Shown: positions 36,470-46,676, counted from the first letter of the stretch. The stretch: 64,000 nt of DNA from Actinomyces ruminicola (GCF_900103885.1 NZ_FNIM01000004.1:114611-178610); one strand, 5' to 3'. Program-made: numbers and translations. The notes: generated from the letters alone by a model not told the origin.

Positions 36470-37758
36470 GGGTACGGGACCCCCTCGGCGGCGGGGGCGC
36501 GCACGCGACCGACGAAGCCGGCCACGGCGAACACCGTCACAATGTAGGGGATCATCAGGATGATGTTCGCCGGGATCGGGGAGCCGATGACGGACAGGGT
36601 CTGTCCGACGGAGGTGGCGAAGCCGAACAGGAGCGCGGCGTACAGGGTGCCGATGGGGTTCCAGGCACCCAGGATCATGGCGGCCAGGGCGATGTAGCCG
36701 TTGCCGGCGGACATGTCCTTGGTGAAGGCCAGGCCGGAGCCGATGGTGAAGAAGGCACCGCCCAGGCCGGCGAGCGCGCCGCCCAGCATGAGGTTGTTGA
36801 CGCGGGTGCGCATCACGTTGATGCCGACGGTGTCGGCGGCCCGCGGGTGCTCGCCGCAGGCGCGCATGCGCAGACCCCAGCGAGAGCGGAACAGCATGAA
36901 GGACAGCACCGCGACGGCCGCGTACATCAGGTACACGAGGATCGTCTGCCGGAACAGCACCGGGCCGATGATCGGGATCTGCGAGAGCACCGGGATGGGC
37001 AGAGTGGGCAGCCGCATGGAGGTGTTCAGTCGCGCCGGGTTGTCGGTCAGCACCGTGGAGAACAGGAAGCTGGTCAGGCCCGATACGAAGACGTTGAGCA
37101 CCACGCCGACCACGATCTGGTTGACCCGGTACTTCAGGCCGAACATGGCCAGCAGCAGGGCCACCAGGATGCCGGCGAGGGGAGCGGCGATCAGGCCGGC
37201 CCAGGGGGTGCGGGTGATGGAGGCGACTACGGCGCCGAGGAAGGCACCGCCCAGCAGCTGCCCCTCGATGGCGATGTTGATGGTGCCCGAGCGCTCCCCC
37301 ACCACGCCGGCGAGCCCACCGAAGACGAGGGGGACGGACAGGGCGAGCGTGGAGGACAGGATGGTCACCAGCGGGATGACGGTGGGGCGCCCGGCGCCGG
37401 CCCAGGTCAGGAAGGAGATGATGAAGCTGGCCCCGAGCGCGAGTCCGACCCAGGTGGCGATCTGCGCCCGCCCGATGGCCCGCACCCACATGTAGGAGGT
37501 CAGTGCCACGGCCGCCAGCACCATCACCGCGATAACCGGGCGGGCCCCCAGTGTGAGCACGGGGATCTTCAGGAAGTCGGCCTTGGTGGCCAGCTGGAAG
37601 CGCGTGTCGCCGTGGCTGGCCAGCCCCATGAGCACTTCAAGGATGACCACGACGGCGCCGGTGACCGGGAGCTTGTAGGCGATCGGCTCGACGACGGCGA
37701 GCTGCCCCGGCTCCGGGCTGGCGTCGCGGGTCTGGGTGGCCGTGGGTGAGGAAGTCAT
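36466..37758 (-). CDS. Nucleoside ABC transporter permease (second)
   Basis: 430 residues with 8-10 hydrophobic helices, in the BPD_transp_2 family as RnsD/BmpC-type nucleoside permeases. Segments such as VNQIVVGVVLNVFVSGLTSF and INVMRTRVNNLMLGGALAGL match the family. It pairs with the 421-residue permease directly upstream; the two would form the membrane channel driven by the double-ATPase protein. The stop overlaps the cdd start. Confidence 0.92.
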   Translation of the reverse strand: MTSSPTATQTRDASPEPGQLAVVEPIAYKLPVTGAVVVILEVLMGLASHGDTRFQLATKADFLKIPVLTLGARPVIAVMVLAAVALTSYMWVRAIGRAQIATWVGLALGASFIISFLTWAGAGRPTVIPLVTILSSTLALSVPLVFGGLAGVVGERSGTINIAIEGQLLGGAFLGAVVASITRTPWAGLIAAPLAGILVALLLAMFGLKYRVNQIVVGVVLNVFVSGLTSFLFSTVLTDNPARLNTSMRLPTLPIPVLSQIPIIGPVLFRQTILVYLMYAAVAVLSFMLFRSRWGLRMRACGEHPRAADTVGINVMRTRVNNLMLGGALAGLGGAFFTIGSGLAFTKDMSAGNGYIALAAMILGAWNPIGTLYAALLFGFATSVGQTLSVIGSPIPANIILMIPYIVTVFAVAGFVGRVRAPAAEGVPYP

Positions 37759-37761
37759 GGC

Positions 37762-39027
37762 TCAGGCCTCCTTCTTGTCTGCGGAAGCGGTGACGGCCGA
37801 GCTCTTGGCGAGCACATCGCGGCGGCGGCGCTTCCAGGAACCGGGGGCGGGTAGGTGATAGATGGCGCGCACGAGCGGCGGGGCCGCGATGAACAGAACG
37901 ATCATGGACTGCAGCACCAGCACGATGTCGATGGGGGTGCCGGTGGCGGCCTGCATGGTGGTGCCGCCGGCGGTCAGCGCCCCGAACAGCAGCCCGGCCA
38001 GTACGGTGCCCTGCGGGGTGGAACGCCCCAGCAGGGCCACGGTCATGGCATCGAAGCCGATGCTGCCCGCCACCGACGTGGTCAGGTAGTGCTGGGTGCC
38101 CAGCACCGGGGCAGTGGACGCCAACCCGCACAGGGCACCGGAGACGATCATCACCAGGGCGGTGATCCGGGGCACGTTGATGCCGGCGGTCAGCGCCGCC
38201 TGCGGGTTGAGCCCGGTGGCACGGAACTGGAAGCCGATCTCGCTGCGCTCCAGCAGCCACCACACGAACGCGGCCGCCAGCAGGGCGACGATGAATCCCA
38301 GGTGCAGGCGGAACGGCCCGACGATCAGCTTCGGATACTGGGCCGTGGCCGCCACCGGCAGCGACTTGGGGTTGGCGTTGCCCGCACCGATGAAGGTGGC
38401 CGTGGTGAGCAGGTGCGCCATCAGGTAGGCGGCGACGGAATTGAGCATGATGGTGGTGATGACCTCGCTGGCGCCGGTGGTGGCACGCAGCACGCCGACG
38501 ATGCCGCCCCACAGCGCGCCGCCGAGGATCGCGCCGAGCACCGCCACCAGCAGGTGCAGCCCGCCGGGCAGGTCCCAGGCGAAGCCGGCGTAGCCGCCGA
38601 CGATGGCGCCGAGGAGGATCTGTCCCTGCCCACCGACGTTGAACAGGCCGGCGCGGAAGGCCACCGCCATGCCCAGTCCCGCCAGGATCAGCGGCGTGGA
38701 CACGGTCAGGGTCTCGGTGATGGGGCGCCACATGCGCGCCGTCGAGGAGGCCTGCCAGTCGAAGATGCCGCCGCGGAGCAGGGCCGAGTAGGCCTCCGCC
38801 AGGCAGGAGCCGACCGCGCCGAAGAAGTCGGCGGGGCGGGCGAAGAGGTAGCCGGCCGTGGCGCGCACGTTGTCGTCGGCGAACAGGATCAGCAGCGAGC
38901 CCACGATCATGGCGGAGATGACCGCGAGCACGCCCATGAGTGCATTCGACTCGGCGATCTGTCGCAACAAGCCGGGACGTTCGGGCCGCGCCTGGGCGCG
39001 CGGGGCTGTGGGGGTGGCTTCGCTCAT
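37762..39027 (-). CDS. Nucleoside ABC transporter permease (first)
   Basis: 421 residues, BPD_transp_2 family (RnsC/BmpB-like). Hydrophobic helices run from residue 30 on; conserved pieces include SEVITTIMLNSVAAYLMAH and GINVPRITALVMIVSGAL. ATG at 39027 overlaps the ATPase stop (ATGA). It is separated from the second permease by only 3 nt. Role: membrane subunit of the nucleoside importer. Confidence 0.92.
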   Translation of the reverse strand: MSEATPTAPRAQARPERPGLLRQIAESNALMGVLAVISAMIVGSLLILFADDNVRATAGYLFARPADFFGAVGSCLAEAYSALLRGGIFDWQASSTARMWRPITETLTVSTPLILAGLGMAVAFRAGLFNVGGQGQILLGAIVGGYAGFAWDLPGGLHLLVAVLGAILGGALWGGIVGVLRATTGASEVITTIMLNSVAAYLMAHLLTTATFIGAGNANPKSLPVAATAQYPKLIVGPFRLHLGFIVALLAAAFVWWLLERSEIGFQFRATGLNPQAALTAGINVPRITALVMIVSGALCGLASTAPVLGTQHYLTTSVAGSIGFDAMTVALLGRSTPQGTVLAGLLFGALTAGGTTMQAATGTPIDIVLVLQSMIVLFIAAPPLVRAIYHLPAPGSWKRRRRDVLAKSSAVTASADKKEA

Positions 39028-40580
39028 CGGTTCTCCTCCTGGGCACGGGCCTGGTCGTAGGGGACGCCGGCCATCATGAGGCCCAGCACTTCGCGGGGTG
39101 TATCCGGCGGGACCACGCCGACGATCCGGCCGCGGTACATAACGGCGATGCGGTCCGACAGGGAGTAGATCTCATCCAGTTCGGAGGAGATGATCAACAC
39201 GGCGGTGTCATTGTCGCGCTCCTGCACGATGCGCTTGTGGACGAATTCGATGGAGCCGACATCCAGCCCACGGGTGGGTTGGGAGGCCACCAGCACCTTC
39301 AGCTGCCGGGACAGCTCGCGGGCGAGGATGGCCTTCTGCTGGTTGCCGCCGGACAGGGTGGAGATGTGGTCGGCGACGTCGGTGACCCGCACATCGAACT
39401 CGTCGCGCAGCTGCTCGGCGTGGGCACGCACCTTGGTGGGGCTGATGGACGGGCCCGAGCCGAAGGCGGGGTCGTCGAAGCGGTCCAGGATCATGTTCTC
39501 GGCCACGGAGAATCCGGCGATCATGCCGTCGGTGGAGCGGTCCTCGGGAACGAAGCCGAGGCCGGCGCCGATGCGCCGGTGCACGCCCAGGCCAGTGACG
39601 TCCTGCTCGCCGAAGCGCACGCTGCCGACGGTGGGGGCGCGCAGCCCCAGCAGCACGTCGGCCAGCTCGGTCTGCCCGTTGCCCTGCACCCCGGCGATTC
39701 CGATGATCTCACCGGAGCGGACCTGGAGGCTGACGTCGTCGAGCAGGGTGGAGCCCTCGTCGATGAGGCTGATGTTCTCGAGTTCCAGGCCGACGGCGCC
39801 CAGTTTCGGGGCGTCCTTGTCCACGGTCAGGGAGACGGAGTGGCCGACCATGAGGCCGGCGAGCTCCGTCTGCGAGGCGGTGGGCTCGGCGGTACCGACC
39901 ACCTTGCCGCGGCGGATGACGGTGATCGTGTCGGCGACCTCCCGCACCTCGCGGAGCTTGTGGGTGATGAACACGATGGAGGTGCCGGCGGCCTTGAGGT
40001 CGCGCATGATGGCGATCAGCTCGTCGGTCTCCTGCGGGGTCAGCACCGCGGTGGGCTCGTCGAGGATGAGCACCTTGGCGTCGCGGGACAGCGCCTTGAT
40101 GATCTCGACCCGCTGCTGCACGCCCACGGGCAGGTCCTCGATGTAGGCGTTCGGATCCACATCGAAGCCGAAGCGTTCGGAGATCTCCCGCACCTTCGCG
40201 GCTGCCGCCTTGGCGTCGATGATGCCGGCGGCCCCGGTGGGCTCGTAGCCCAGCGCGACGGACTCGGCCACGGTGAACACGGGCACCAGCATGAAGTGCT
40301 GGTGGACCATGCCGATGCCGGCGGCGACGGCGTCACCGGGGCCCTTGAAGGTGACCGGCTGGCCGTCAATGAGGATTTCGCCGTCGTCGGGGTCGTACAG
40401 GCCGTACAGGACGTTCATGAGCGTCGACTTGCCGGCCCCGTTCTCACCCAGGAGGGCATGAATCTGGCCGGGTTCGACGGTGACGTCAATGTGGTCGTTG
40501 GCCACGAGGGATCCGAAGACTTTGGTGATTCCGCGGAGCTCGAGCAACACGGGAGGCTCGCTTCCTGTGGGTTCAGGCAA
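39024..40580 (-). CDS. Nucleoside ABC transporter ATP-binding protein (two ATPase domains)
   Basis: 518 residues holding two ABC ATPase domains, as in RnsB/MglA-type subunits. The first has Walker A GENGAGKST (residues about 46-54), signature LPVGVQQRVEI and DEPTAVLTP; the second has a degenerate Walker A GVQGNGQTE, signature STLSGGNQQK and SQPTRGLD. It drives import by the two permeases encoded downstream. Located directly after the lipoprotein gene. Confidence 0.94.
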   Translation of the reverse strand: MPEPTGSEPPVLLELRGITKVFGSLVANDHIDVTVEPGQIHALLGENGAGKSTLMNVLYGLYDPDDGEILIDGQPVTFKGPGDAVAAGIGMVHQHFMLVPVFTVAESVALGYEPTGAAGIIDAKAAAAKVREISERFGFDVDPNAYIEDLPVGVQQRVEIIKALSRDAKVLILDEPTAVLTPQETDELIAIMRDLKAAGTSIVFITHKLREVREVADTITVIRRGKVVGTAEPTASQTELAGLMVGHSVSLTVDKDAPKLGAVGLELENISLIDEGSTLLDDVSLQVRSGEIIGIAGVQGNGQTELADVLLGLRAPTVGSVRFGEQDVTGLGVHRRIGAGLGFVPEDRSTDGMIAGFSVAENMILDRFDDPAFGSGPSISPTKVRAHAEQLRDEFDVRVTDVADHISTLSGGNQQKAILARELSRQLKVLVASQPTRGLDVGSIEFVHKRIVQERDNDTAVLIISSELDEIYSLSDRIAVMYRGRIVGVVPPDTPREVLGLMMAGVPYDQARAQEENR

Positions 40581-40695
40581 TGGTTAAGGGTGGAAGTGGG
40601 CGCCGGGCGGGGAAGGAGTGCCGGGCCGGGCGCCAGTGACGCCGCCGCCCCGTCAAGGACGACGGCGTCACCGGGTTGGATTGGCGCGGGGCCGG

Positions 40696-41790
40696 TCAGG
40701 ACGGGTCGTACGGCGTAGAGACGTCGAGGGTGCCGTCGATGATCTGCTGCTTGAGCACCTCGACCTGCTCCTTCACATCGTCGGGAACCCGATCGGACCA
40801 GTCGTGGTAGTCGGCGATGGAGACGCCGTCGTTGGCGAGCGTGCCGATGAAGGGGTCGGACGTGAAGTTGCCGGATGAGGCCTCCTGAACGGTGTCGTAC
40901 ACCGCGGTGCCGATGCCCTTGACCACGGAGGTCAGCATGTACTTGCTGCCGCCGATGGACTCGGTGGTGAGGTAACCGTCGGCGTCGACCCAGACGATCG
41001 CGTTGTTGTCGTCGCCGGCCTCCTTGACCGCCGCGATCGTGCCGGAGCCGACCGGGCCGGCCACCGGCAGGATGATGTCGGCGCCGTTGGAGAGGAATAG
41101 CTCAGTCAGCGATTGGCCCTTGGCGGTGTCGGAGAAGTTGCCGACGAAGGAACCCGAGCCCGGGTCGTCGGGGTTCCAGCCGAGAACCTTCACATCGGTA
41201 CCGTTGTCCTCGTTGTACTTGGCCACGCCCTTGGCGAAGCCCTCCATGAAGATCTGCACCGTGGGGATCGCCATGCCGCCATAGGTGGCGACAGTGCCGG
41301 TCTGGGTGGTGCCGGCGGCGGCGTAGCCGGCCAGGTAGGCGGCCTCGGCGGTGTTGAAGGTCAGTGGCTTGGCGTTGTCCAGTTCGACCACGTTGCCGTC
41401 GGCATCGGTGAAGGAGGAGTCAATGAGCGCGAAGTCGATGTCCGGGTTCTCCTGCGCGGCGGTGGTCAGGTGCTCGGCGAGCTTGAAGCCGACGCCGATG
41501 ATCAGGTTGCAGTTCTGCTGGATGAGGGAGTCGACGTTGGTGGGGTAGTCGGCGTCGGACTGGGACTCGACGGCGATCGTCTTGACGCCGAGCTCGCTCT
41601 TGGCGCGGTCCAGGCCCTCCTTGCCGGACTGGTTGAAGGACTGGTCGTCGAAGCCGCCCTCGTCGGAGACCATGCAGGCGGTGAAGTCGCTCGCTGCTCC
41701 CCCCGAGGAGGAATCGGGAGCCGAGCCGCAGGCGGCGAGTGAGAGGGCGGCAACCAGGCCGAGTGTTACGGCGGGATACTTCTTCTTCAC
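40696..41790 (-). CDS. BMP family nucleoside-binding lipoprotein
   Basis: 364 residues from the GTG at 41790 (GGAGA 7 nt upstream); an ATG at 41814 adds eight residues. The signal peptide VKKKYPAVTLGLVAALSLAA ends at the lipobox Cys. The BMP fold is clear: VSDEGGFDDQSFNQSGKEGL, then GVGFKLAEHLTTAA. Homologues (RnsA, PnrA, MedA) bind purine or pyrimidine nucleosides outside the membrane. It is first in the operon and precedes a gap of about 115 nt to the ATPase. No recognised regulator adjoins. Confidence 0.93.
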   Translation of the reverse strand: MKKKYPAVTLGLVAALSLAACGSAPDSSSGGAASDFTACMVSDEGGFDDQSFNQSGKEGLDRAKSELGVKTIAVESQSDADYPTNVDSLIQQNCNLIIGVGFKLAEHLTTAAQENPDIDFALIDSSFTDADGNVVELDNAKPLTFNTAEAAYLAGYAAAGTTQTGTVATYGGMAIPTVQIFMEGFAKGVAKYNEDNGTDVKVLGWNPDDPGSGSFVGNFSDTAKGQSLTELFLSNGADIILPVAGPVGSGTIAAVKEAGDDNNAIVWVDADGYLTTESIGGSKYMLTSVVKGIGTAVYDTVQEASSGNFTSDPFIGTLANDGVSIADYHDWSDRVPDDVKEQVEVLKQQIIDGTLDVSTPYDPS

Positions 41791-42115
41791 GGTCGTGTCT
41801 CCAGATGAGGTCATGGGCTTGCGCCCTTGCAAGGAGCCGGCCGGGGTGGCACCGGCTCGAACAACCAGCATAGACGCTCCCCTGAGACCTGCCGCACAAA
41901 CGGCACGAAATCGCCGCATTGCGACCATGACGTGACCCGCGCCGCAGCCGCCTTCCGGCCCGGACCAGCGTCGAACACCGCTTCCTTTCAGCCGTCTCCT
42001 TGCAGTTCCTTGCACGACTTGCATGCGCGGGCCGGGCGGCCTCCCGGTAAGCGGCCGGTCACCACCGCCCGGCATGAGCGCCCCGCTTCAACGGTCGCGG
42101 CCGCGGCGCGGGCGG
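41791..42115 (-). promoter_or_regulatory. Promoter region of the nucleoside operon with TTGCA repeats
   Basis: The 325-base gap upstream of the lipoprotein gene holds three direct CTTGCA copies starting at 41999, 42009 and 42018 (about one helical turn apart) and a CCTTGCAAGG palindrome at 41825-41834. Repeated TTGCA/TGCAA half-sites are reminiscent of CytR/LacI-type operators of nucleoside genes in other bacteria. No -35/-10 pair was recognised with confidence. Confidence 0.45.
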
Positions 42116-43282
42116 TCACAGGAGCGCGTCTCGGCCCTCGGCCTTGAGCCGGTCGACCACACCCTTGACGTCCTGCGCGCGCTCCGGCGTGGTCACCAGC
42201 AGCGCATCGGGGGTATCGACCACGACGACGCCGGGGGTTCCCAGCAGCACCACCTTGCGGCCGGAGGTGGAGGCGACCAGCGCGCCGGCGGCGTCCACCG
42301 CCTCGACGTCGGCCTCCCCCAGCACAGCCGCTCCGGCCGCGGGCCCGGCCTGGCACGGAGCGATGAGCTCGGCGAGCGTGTCGAAGCCGCCGACGTCGTC
42401 CCAGCCCATGTCTCCGGGAACCGTGGCCACGCCACCCGCGGCGGCCACCGGCTCGGCGATGGCGTGGTCGATGGCGATCGCCTCCAGCGCGGGCCAGACC
42501 CGCGCCATGACGGAGTCGCGCTCGGGAGCGTCCCAGGCGGCGGCGATCTCGTCGATGCCGGCGGCAAGCGCGGGTCGCAGTGCCGCCAGGTGGTCCAGGA
42601 GCACGCCGGCGCGCACCACGAACATGCCGGCGTTCCACCGGTAGTCGCCGGCTGCGAGATAGGCGGCGGCGGTGGCGGCGTCCGGCTTCTCGGTGAAGCC
42701 GAGCACGCGGCGCCCGTCCGGCGCCCCGGGAACGTCCAGGGCCGCACCCGCGTGAATGTAGCCGAAGGCCGTGGAGGGGCCGGTGGCCTCAATGCCGATG
42801 GTCACCAGCCAGTCGGCCGCAGCCAGTGCGGCGGCCTGACGCACCGCATTGCGGAAGGCAGCGGCGTCGGCCACGAGGTGGTCGGCGGCGAAGGAGCCGA
42901 CGATCGCCTCACGCCCGTGGCGGCGCGCGATCACGGCGGCGGCCAGGCCGATGGCGGCCATGGAGTCGCGCGGGGCCGGCTCCGCCAGCAGATTCTCCTC
43001 CGGCAGGTCAGGCAGCTGCCGGGCGACGGCGGCGACATGGGCCACACCGGTGACCACCGTCGTCGTCGCCGCCAGTGGGGCCAGGCGGGCCACGGTGCCC
43101 TGCAGCAGGCTGCGTCCGGCGCCGGTCAGGTCCAGAAGGAACTTGGGACGGCCCTTGCGGCTGAGCGGCCACAGCCGGGTACCGGCTCCGCCGGCGGGAA
43201 TGATCGCGTGTATGACGGGAGCACCGGGGGCGTCCGCAGCTGTGGCGCTGGCGTTCCGGGCGGGGTTCTGATCGGCGTTCAC
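42116..43282 (-). CDS. manC: Mannose-1-phosphate guanylyltransferase
   Basis: 388 residues, GTG start. Nucleotidyltransferase motif HAIIPAGGAGTRLWPLSRKGRPK (residues about 25-46; quoted in part), FGYIHAGAAL, FTEKPDAATA and NAGMFVVRA fit ManC. It makes GDP-mannose from mannose 1-phosphate and GTP for glycan synthesis. The C-terminal phosphomannose isomerase domain of fused enzymes is absent. It ends just upstream of the nucleoside operon control region; the 2'-5' ligase gene starts 5 nt upstream on the same strand. Confidence 0.9.
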   Translation of the reverse strand: MNADQNPARNASATAADAPGAPVIHAIIPAGGAGTRLWPLSRKGRPKFLLDLTGAGRSLLQGTVARLAPLAATTTVVTGVAHVAAVARQLPDLPEENLLAEPAPRDSMAAIGLAAAVIARRHGREAIVGSFAADHLVADAAAFRNAVRQAAALAAADWLVTIGIEATGPSTAFGYIHAGAALDVPGAPDGRRVLGFTEKPDAATAAAYLAAGDYRWNAGMFVVRAGVLLDHLAALRPALAAGIDEIAAAWDAPERDSVMARVWPALEAIAIDHAIAEPVAAAGGVATVPGDMGWDDVGGFDTLAELIAPCQAGPAAGAAVLGEADVEAVDAAGALVASTSGRKVVLLGTPGVVVVDTPDALLVTTPERAQDVKGVVDRLKAEGRDALL

Positions 43283-43286
43283 CGCG

Positions 43287-43868
43287 TCAGGCTAACGGGT
43301 GCATCGCCCGGGCGACAGGCGTCGGCACTCCCAGGGCCGGGGTGGCGAGCGACGTCCAGCTGCCATCCGGGGCCAGCCGCTGGAGGTGGATGCGGTCGAC
43401 GACGAAGGCGGCCGCGATGTCGCGGCCGGCGCTTGCGGCCAGATCAAGTGCCGCGTCGTCGACCTCGTGGGCGAGGGTGACGTGCGGGTGGAAGGGGAAG
43501 CGCAGCGTGCGATGCAGCGGCCCGTCGTCGGCGCGCAGCGCCTGCTGGAGGGCGTCTATGGCGGAGCCGCCCTCGGCGACGTCGAGGAACACCACCGGGC
43601 TGACCGGGCGGAAGGTGCCCACACCGGCGGCGCGCAGGGTGAAGGGAGCGGTCCGCGCGGCCACTCGGGTGACGTGAGCGGTCACGGACTCCAGGTCTGA
43701 CTTCTCCACGGCCGTTGGCGGCAGCAGGGTGACATGCGGGGGGATGGCGTTGCCGTGGGGGTCGCCCACCGCCGTGCGCACGCCGCGCACGCGCGTCGCC
43801 CATGGCTCTGGGAGCACGATGGTGACGCCGAGGACGCACTGGGTGGGTGCGGGCGCGGGAACGTCCAT
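43287..43868 (-). CDS. 2'-5' RNA ligase-like (2H phosphoesterase) protein
   Basis: 193 residues. Two HxT motifs in PHVTLLPP and PHVTLAHEV (residues about 45 and 130) define the 2H phosphoesterase superfamily, including bacterial LigT/ThpR. Such proteins hydrolyse or transfer 2',3'-cyclic phosphates on RNA or nucleotides. The gene lies 4 nt before manC, probably one transcript. Substrate unknown. Confidence 0.87.
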   Translation of the reverse strand: MDVPAPAPTQCVLGVTIVLPEPWATRVRGVRTAVGDPHGNAIPPHVTLLPPTAVEKSDLESVTAHVTRVAARTAPFTLRAAGVGTFRPVSPVVFLDVAEGGSAIDALQQALRADDGPLHRTLRFPFHPHVTLAHEVDDAALDLAASAGRDIAAAFVVDRIHLQRLAPDGSWTSLATPALGVPTPVARAMHPLA

Positions 43869-44017
43869 GAGGCGTGCGCTCCTCCTGTGTTCGGGCGTGG
43901 GCGAATGGCAGCTGCACCCTACCCCCGCTGCGGCCTCGGGGACATCCCGGATCCGCTCTCGGGGTGTTCCCCTACAGGAGCATCGGCAGCGGCGGATTCT
44001 TCTGGCAGAATGACCCC

Positions 44018-45325
44018 ATGCCGAGCACCGAGTCTCAACCCGCCGCCGTCGTCGGATCCGAGCCCGTCTTCTCCCCCGCCCTCACCCCGCAGGAGGGTGT
44101 CGACGCCGCCACCGGCCTGTTCCGTGAGGCCTTTGGCACCGAGCCCGACGGCGTGTGGTTCGCGCCCGGGCGCGTGAACGTCATTGGGGAGCACACCGAC
44201 TACAACGGCGGCCTGGCGCTGCCGATCGCCCTGCCGCACCGCGCCCACCTGGCGCTGCGCCGCCGCGAGGACCGCACGATCCGGCTGGTCTCCCCGCAGA
44301 CGCGCGAGACCATCGACGTACTCGACCTGGATGCGATCGGCCCGAAGGGAACCCCCGGCGAGGTCCGCCACTGGAATGCCTACGTGGCAGGCGTCGCCTG
44401 GGCCCTGGAGCAGGACGGACTCGGCCCGCTCAGCGGGTTCGACGCCGCCCTGTACTCCTGCGTGCCGCTCGGCGGCGGGCTGTCGTCCTCGGCCGCCCTG
44501 GAGTGCGCCACCGCCGTGGCCCTGGACGACGTGTGCTCCCTGGGCCTGGCCGGCCAGGCGGACGCCCCCGATGACACCGGCCGCGCCCGCCTGGTGACCG
44601 CCTGTATCCGCGCCGAGAACGAGATGGCGGGCGCCCCGACCGGCGGCATGGACCAGTCCGCCTCGATGCGCTGCCGCGCCGGCCACGCACTCGAGCTCGA
44701 CTGCCGGGACGGCTCGGTCGCGCACGTGCCCTTCGACCTGGCGGCTGCGGGGCTGACGCTGCTGGTGATCGACACCAAGGCCAAGCACTCCCTGGTGGAC
44801 GGCCAGTACGGCGCCCGCCGGGCTGCCTGCGAGCGGGCCGCCGAGATCCTGGGCGTCCCGCTGCTGGCGGACATCGACGCGGACGGGCTTGAGGACGCCC
44901 TGGAGACACTGCGTGCCTCCGGCGGGGCCGACGCCGACGTGCTGGTGGCCCGCACCCGGCACGTGATCACCGAGATCGCCCGTACCCGCGCCCTGGTGGC
45001 GCTGCTGCAGGACGGCGCCCCGCTGGCCGGCGACAAGCTGGCCCGCGCGGGGGCACTCATGGACGCCAGCCACGAGTCGCTGAGGGTGGACTACGAGGTA
45101 ACCTGCCCCGAGCTCGATGTGGCCGTTCAGGCGGCCCGGGCGGCGGGCGCCCACGGCGCACGCATGACCGGAGGCGGCTTCGGCGGCAGCGCCATTGCGC
45201 TGGTGGACACCACCGCCGTGGACACCGTGGCCCGCGCCGTCGTCGACGCCTATGCGGAGCACGGCTTCGCCGCTCCGGCATTCCTGAACGCAGTACCCTC
45301 CGCGCCGGCCGGTCGCCTCGTCTGA
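44018..45325 (+). CDS. galK: Galactokinase
   Basis: 435 residues from the ATG at 44018. GHMP kinase motifs: GRVNVIGEHTDYNGGLALP (residues about 47-65), ATP-binding PLGGGLSSSAALE (about 147-159), and the C-terminal ARMTGGGFGGSAIAL. The galactokinase signature is intact, so it phosphorylates galactose to galactose 1-phosphate. It is alone: no galT or galE lies next to it in the window. CAGAAT 6 nt before the ATG is a weaker leaderless-type -10. Confidence 0.95.
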   Translation: MPSTESQPAAVVGSEPVFSPALTPQEGVDAATGLFREAFGTEPDGVWFAPGRVNVIGEHTDYNGGLALPIALPHRAHLALRRREDRTIRLVSPQTRETIDVLDLDAIGPKGTPGEVRHWNAYVAGVAWALEQDGLGPLSGFDAALYSCVPLGGGLSSSAALECATAVALDDVCSLGLAGQADAPDDTGRARLVTACIRAENEMAGAPTGGMDQSASMRCRAGHALELDCRDGSVAHVPFDLAAAGLTLLVIDTKAKHSLVDGQYGARRAACERAAEILGVPLLADIDADGLEDALETLRASGGADADVLVARTRHVITEIARTRALVALLQDGAPLAGDKLARAGALMDASHESLRVDYEVTCPELDVAVQAARAAGAHGARMTGGGFGGSAIALVDTTAVDTVARAVVDAYAEHGFAAPAFLNAVPSAPAGRLV

Positions 45326-45353
45326 GCAGCGCCGAGCACGCCCGGCGCTGCTC
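45324..45353 (+). terminator. Hairpin overlapping and following the galK stop
   Basis: GAGCAGCGCCG (45324-45334) pairs with CGGCGCTGCTC (45343-45353) around an 8-nt loop, beginning within the stop codon. No T-tract follows. Confidence 0.55.
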
Positions 45354-45434
45354 ACTCGGCGAGGCACGCGTCCGGCTGCCGCTCCTCGGACGCTTGACAA
45401 GGCATACGCGTAAGCACCTCCGCATCCTCCTGGC

Positions 45435-45450
45435 GTAGGAGATCGCCTAC
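45435..45450. promoter_or_regulatory. Dyad upstream of the ABC export operon
   Basis: GTAGGAGATCGCCTAC is a near-perfect 16-bp dyad (14 of 16 positions) in the 299-base gap between galK and the export operon. It could be an operator. A TTGACA hexamer at 45394 has no matching -10. Nothing else is recognised in this gap. Confidence 0.3.
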
Positions 45451-45624
45451 TCCCGATTCCGGGATGAACCAGGGTGTTTTCCTACCTGCGGATGAGCGCG
45501 TCGGCACGCGCTACGGCATAGCCTCGTGGTGTTTTGAAGGGCCCGGCCCAGCCGCGACCCGACTCATACGCCCGACACTCCCCTACTGCCCATATCGGCC
45601 ACGACGGCCGACCGGAGGTGCGCC

Positions 45625-46676
45625 GTGAAGCGCTATGTCCTGCCCACCATCAAGATTCTGATCGCCTTGATCGTCGCGGTCGCACTGGTGAAGATCGCCT
45701 TCTTCCCAGATTCCGATGCGGGCACGACGGCGGAGATCGAACCCGGCATCGACGCCACCACTCAGACCACCGTCGTGACCACAGGGGACATAACCAATAC
45801 CGTGGACGTCAAGGGACAGGTCGTGGAGGACGCCGCCGTGGAGGCGCAGGCGACGCTCAACGGCGTCGTCGACTCCTTCGCCGTCGGCAAGGGCGCGACC
45901 GTCACGCAGGGAGAGCCGCTGCTCTACCTAAAGCTGGTTGAGCCGCAGGAGCCGACGGTGAGCACGGATGAGGAGGGCAACCCCGTCCAGACGCCCGTGG
46001 AGGACAAGGTCACCTGGTCGACCGTCTACGCTCCGTCCAGCGGCGTGGTCTCCTTCAACGTCATTCAGGACCAGGAGACGAGCGTCGGAATGGTCGTCGC
46101 CACCGTCTCCCCCGGCACCTACTCCGCCAAGGGGACCATCACCGCCGACCAGCAGTACCGGCTGACCAACGCCCCCTCCTCGGCCACCCTCACCGTGGAG
46201 GGCGGGCCGGCTCCGTTCGAGTGCACGGGCCTGAAGATCGGTACTCGGGAGACCACTTCCACCACCACCTCCGAGACCGGGCAGGTCACCACGACGACCG
46301 GCGACGGAACCACCGTCGAGGTGCGCTGCCCGGTGCCCTCGGACCAGCAGGTCTTCCCGGGGCTGTCGGTGACCATCGGCATCGACGCCGGCTCCGCCAC
46401 CGACACGCTGATCGTGCCCGTCACCGCGGTGGAGGGGACCGTCACCAAGGGGAACGTCTGGGTGGTCACCGACCCCGCCGATCCCGACGCCGCCGAGAAG
46501 CGGGAGGTCACCCTGGGAATCACCGACGGTGAGAGCGTTCAGGTCACCGACGGCCTGGCCGAGGGGGACGAGATCCTGCTGTTCGTGCCGAACAAGGACA
46601 TTGCGCGCACCGGGGAGCCGAACACCTGCGAGCCGGACGGCTCCGCCTGCTACGACGAGAACGGCGAGGAGATCCT

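Noticed and set aside
45394..45420. TTGACA as a -35 box upstream of the exporter operon
   Set aside because: At 17 nt spacing the -10 position reads CCTCCG, which is not promoter-like.
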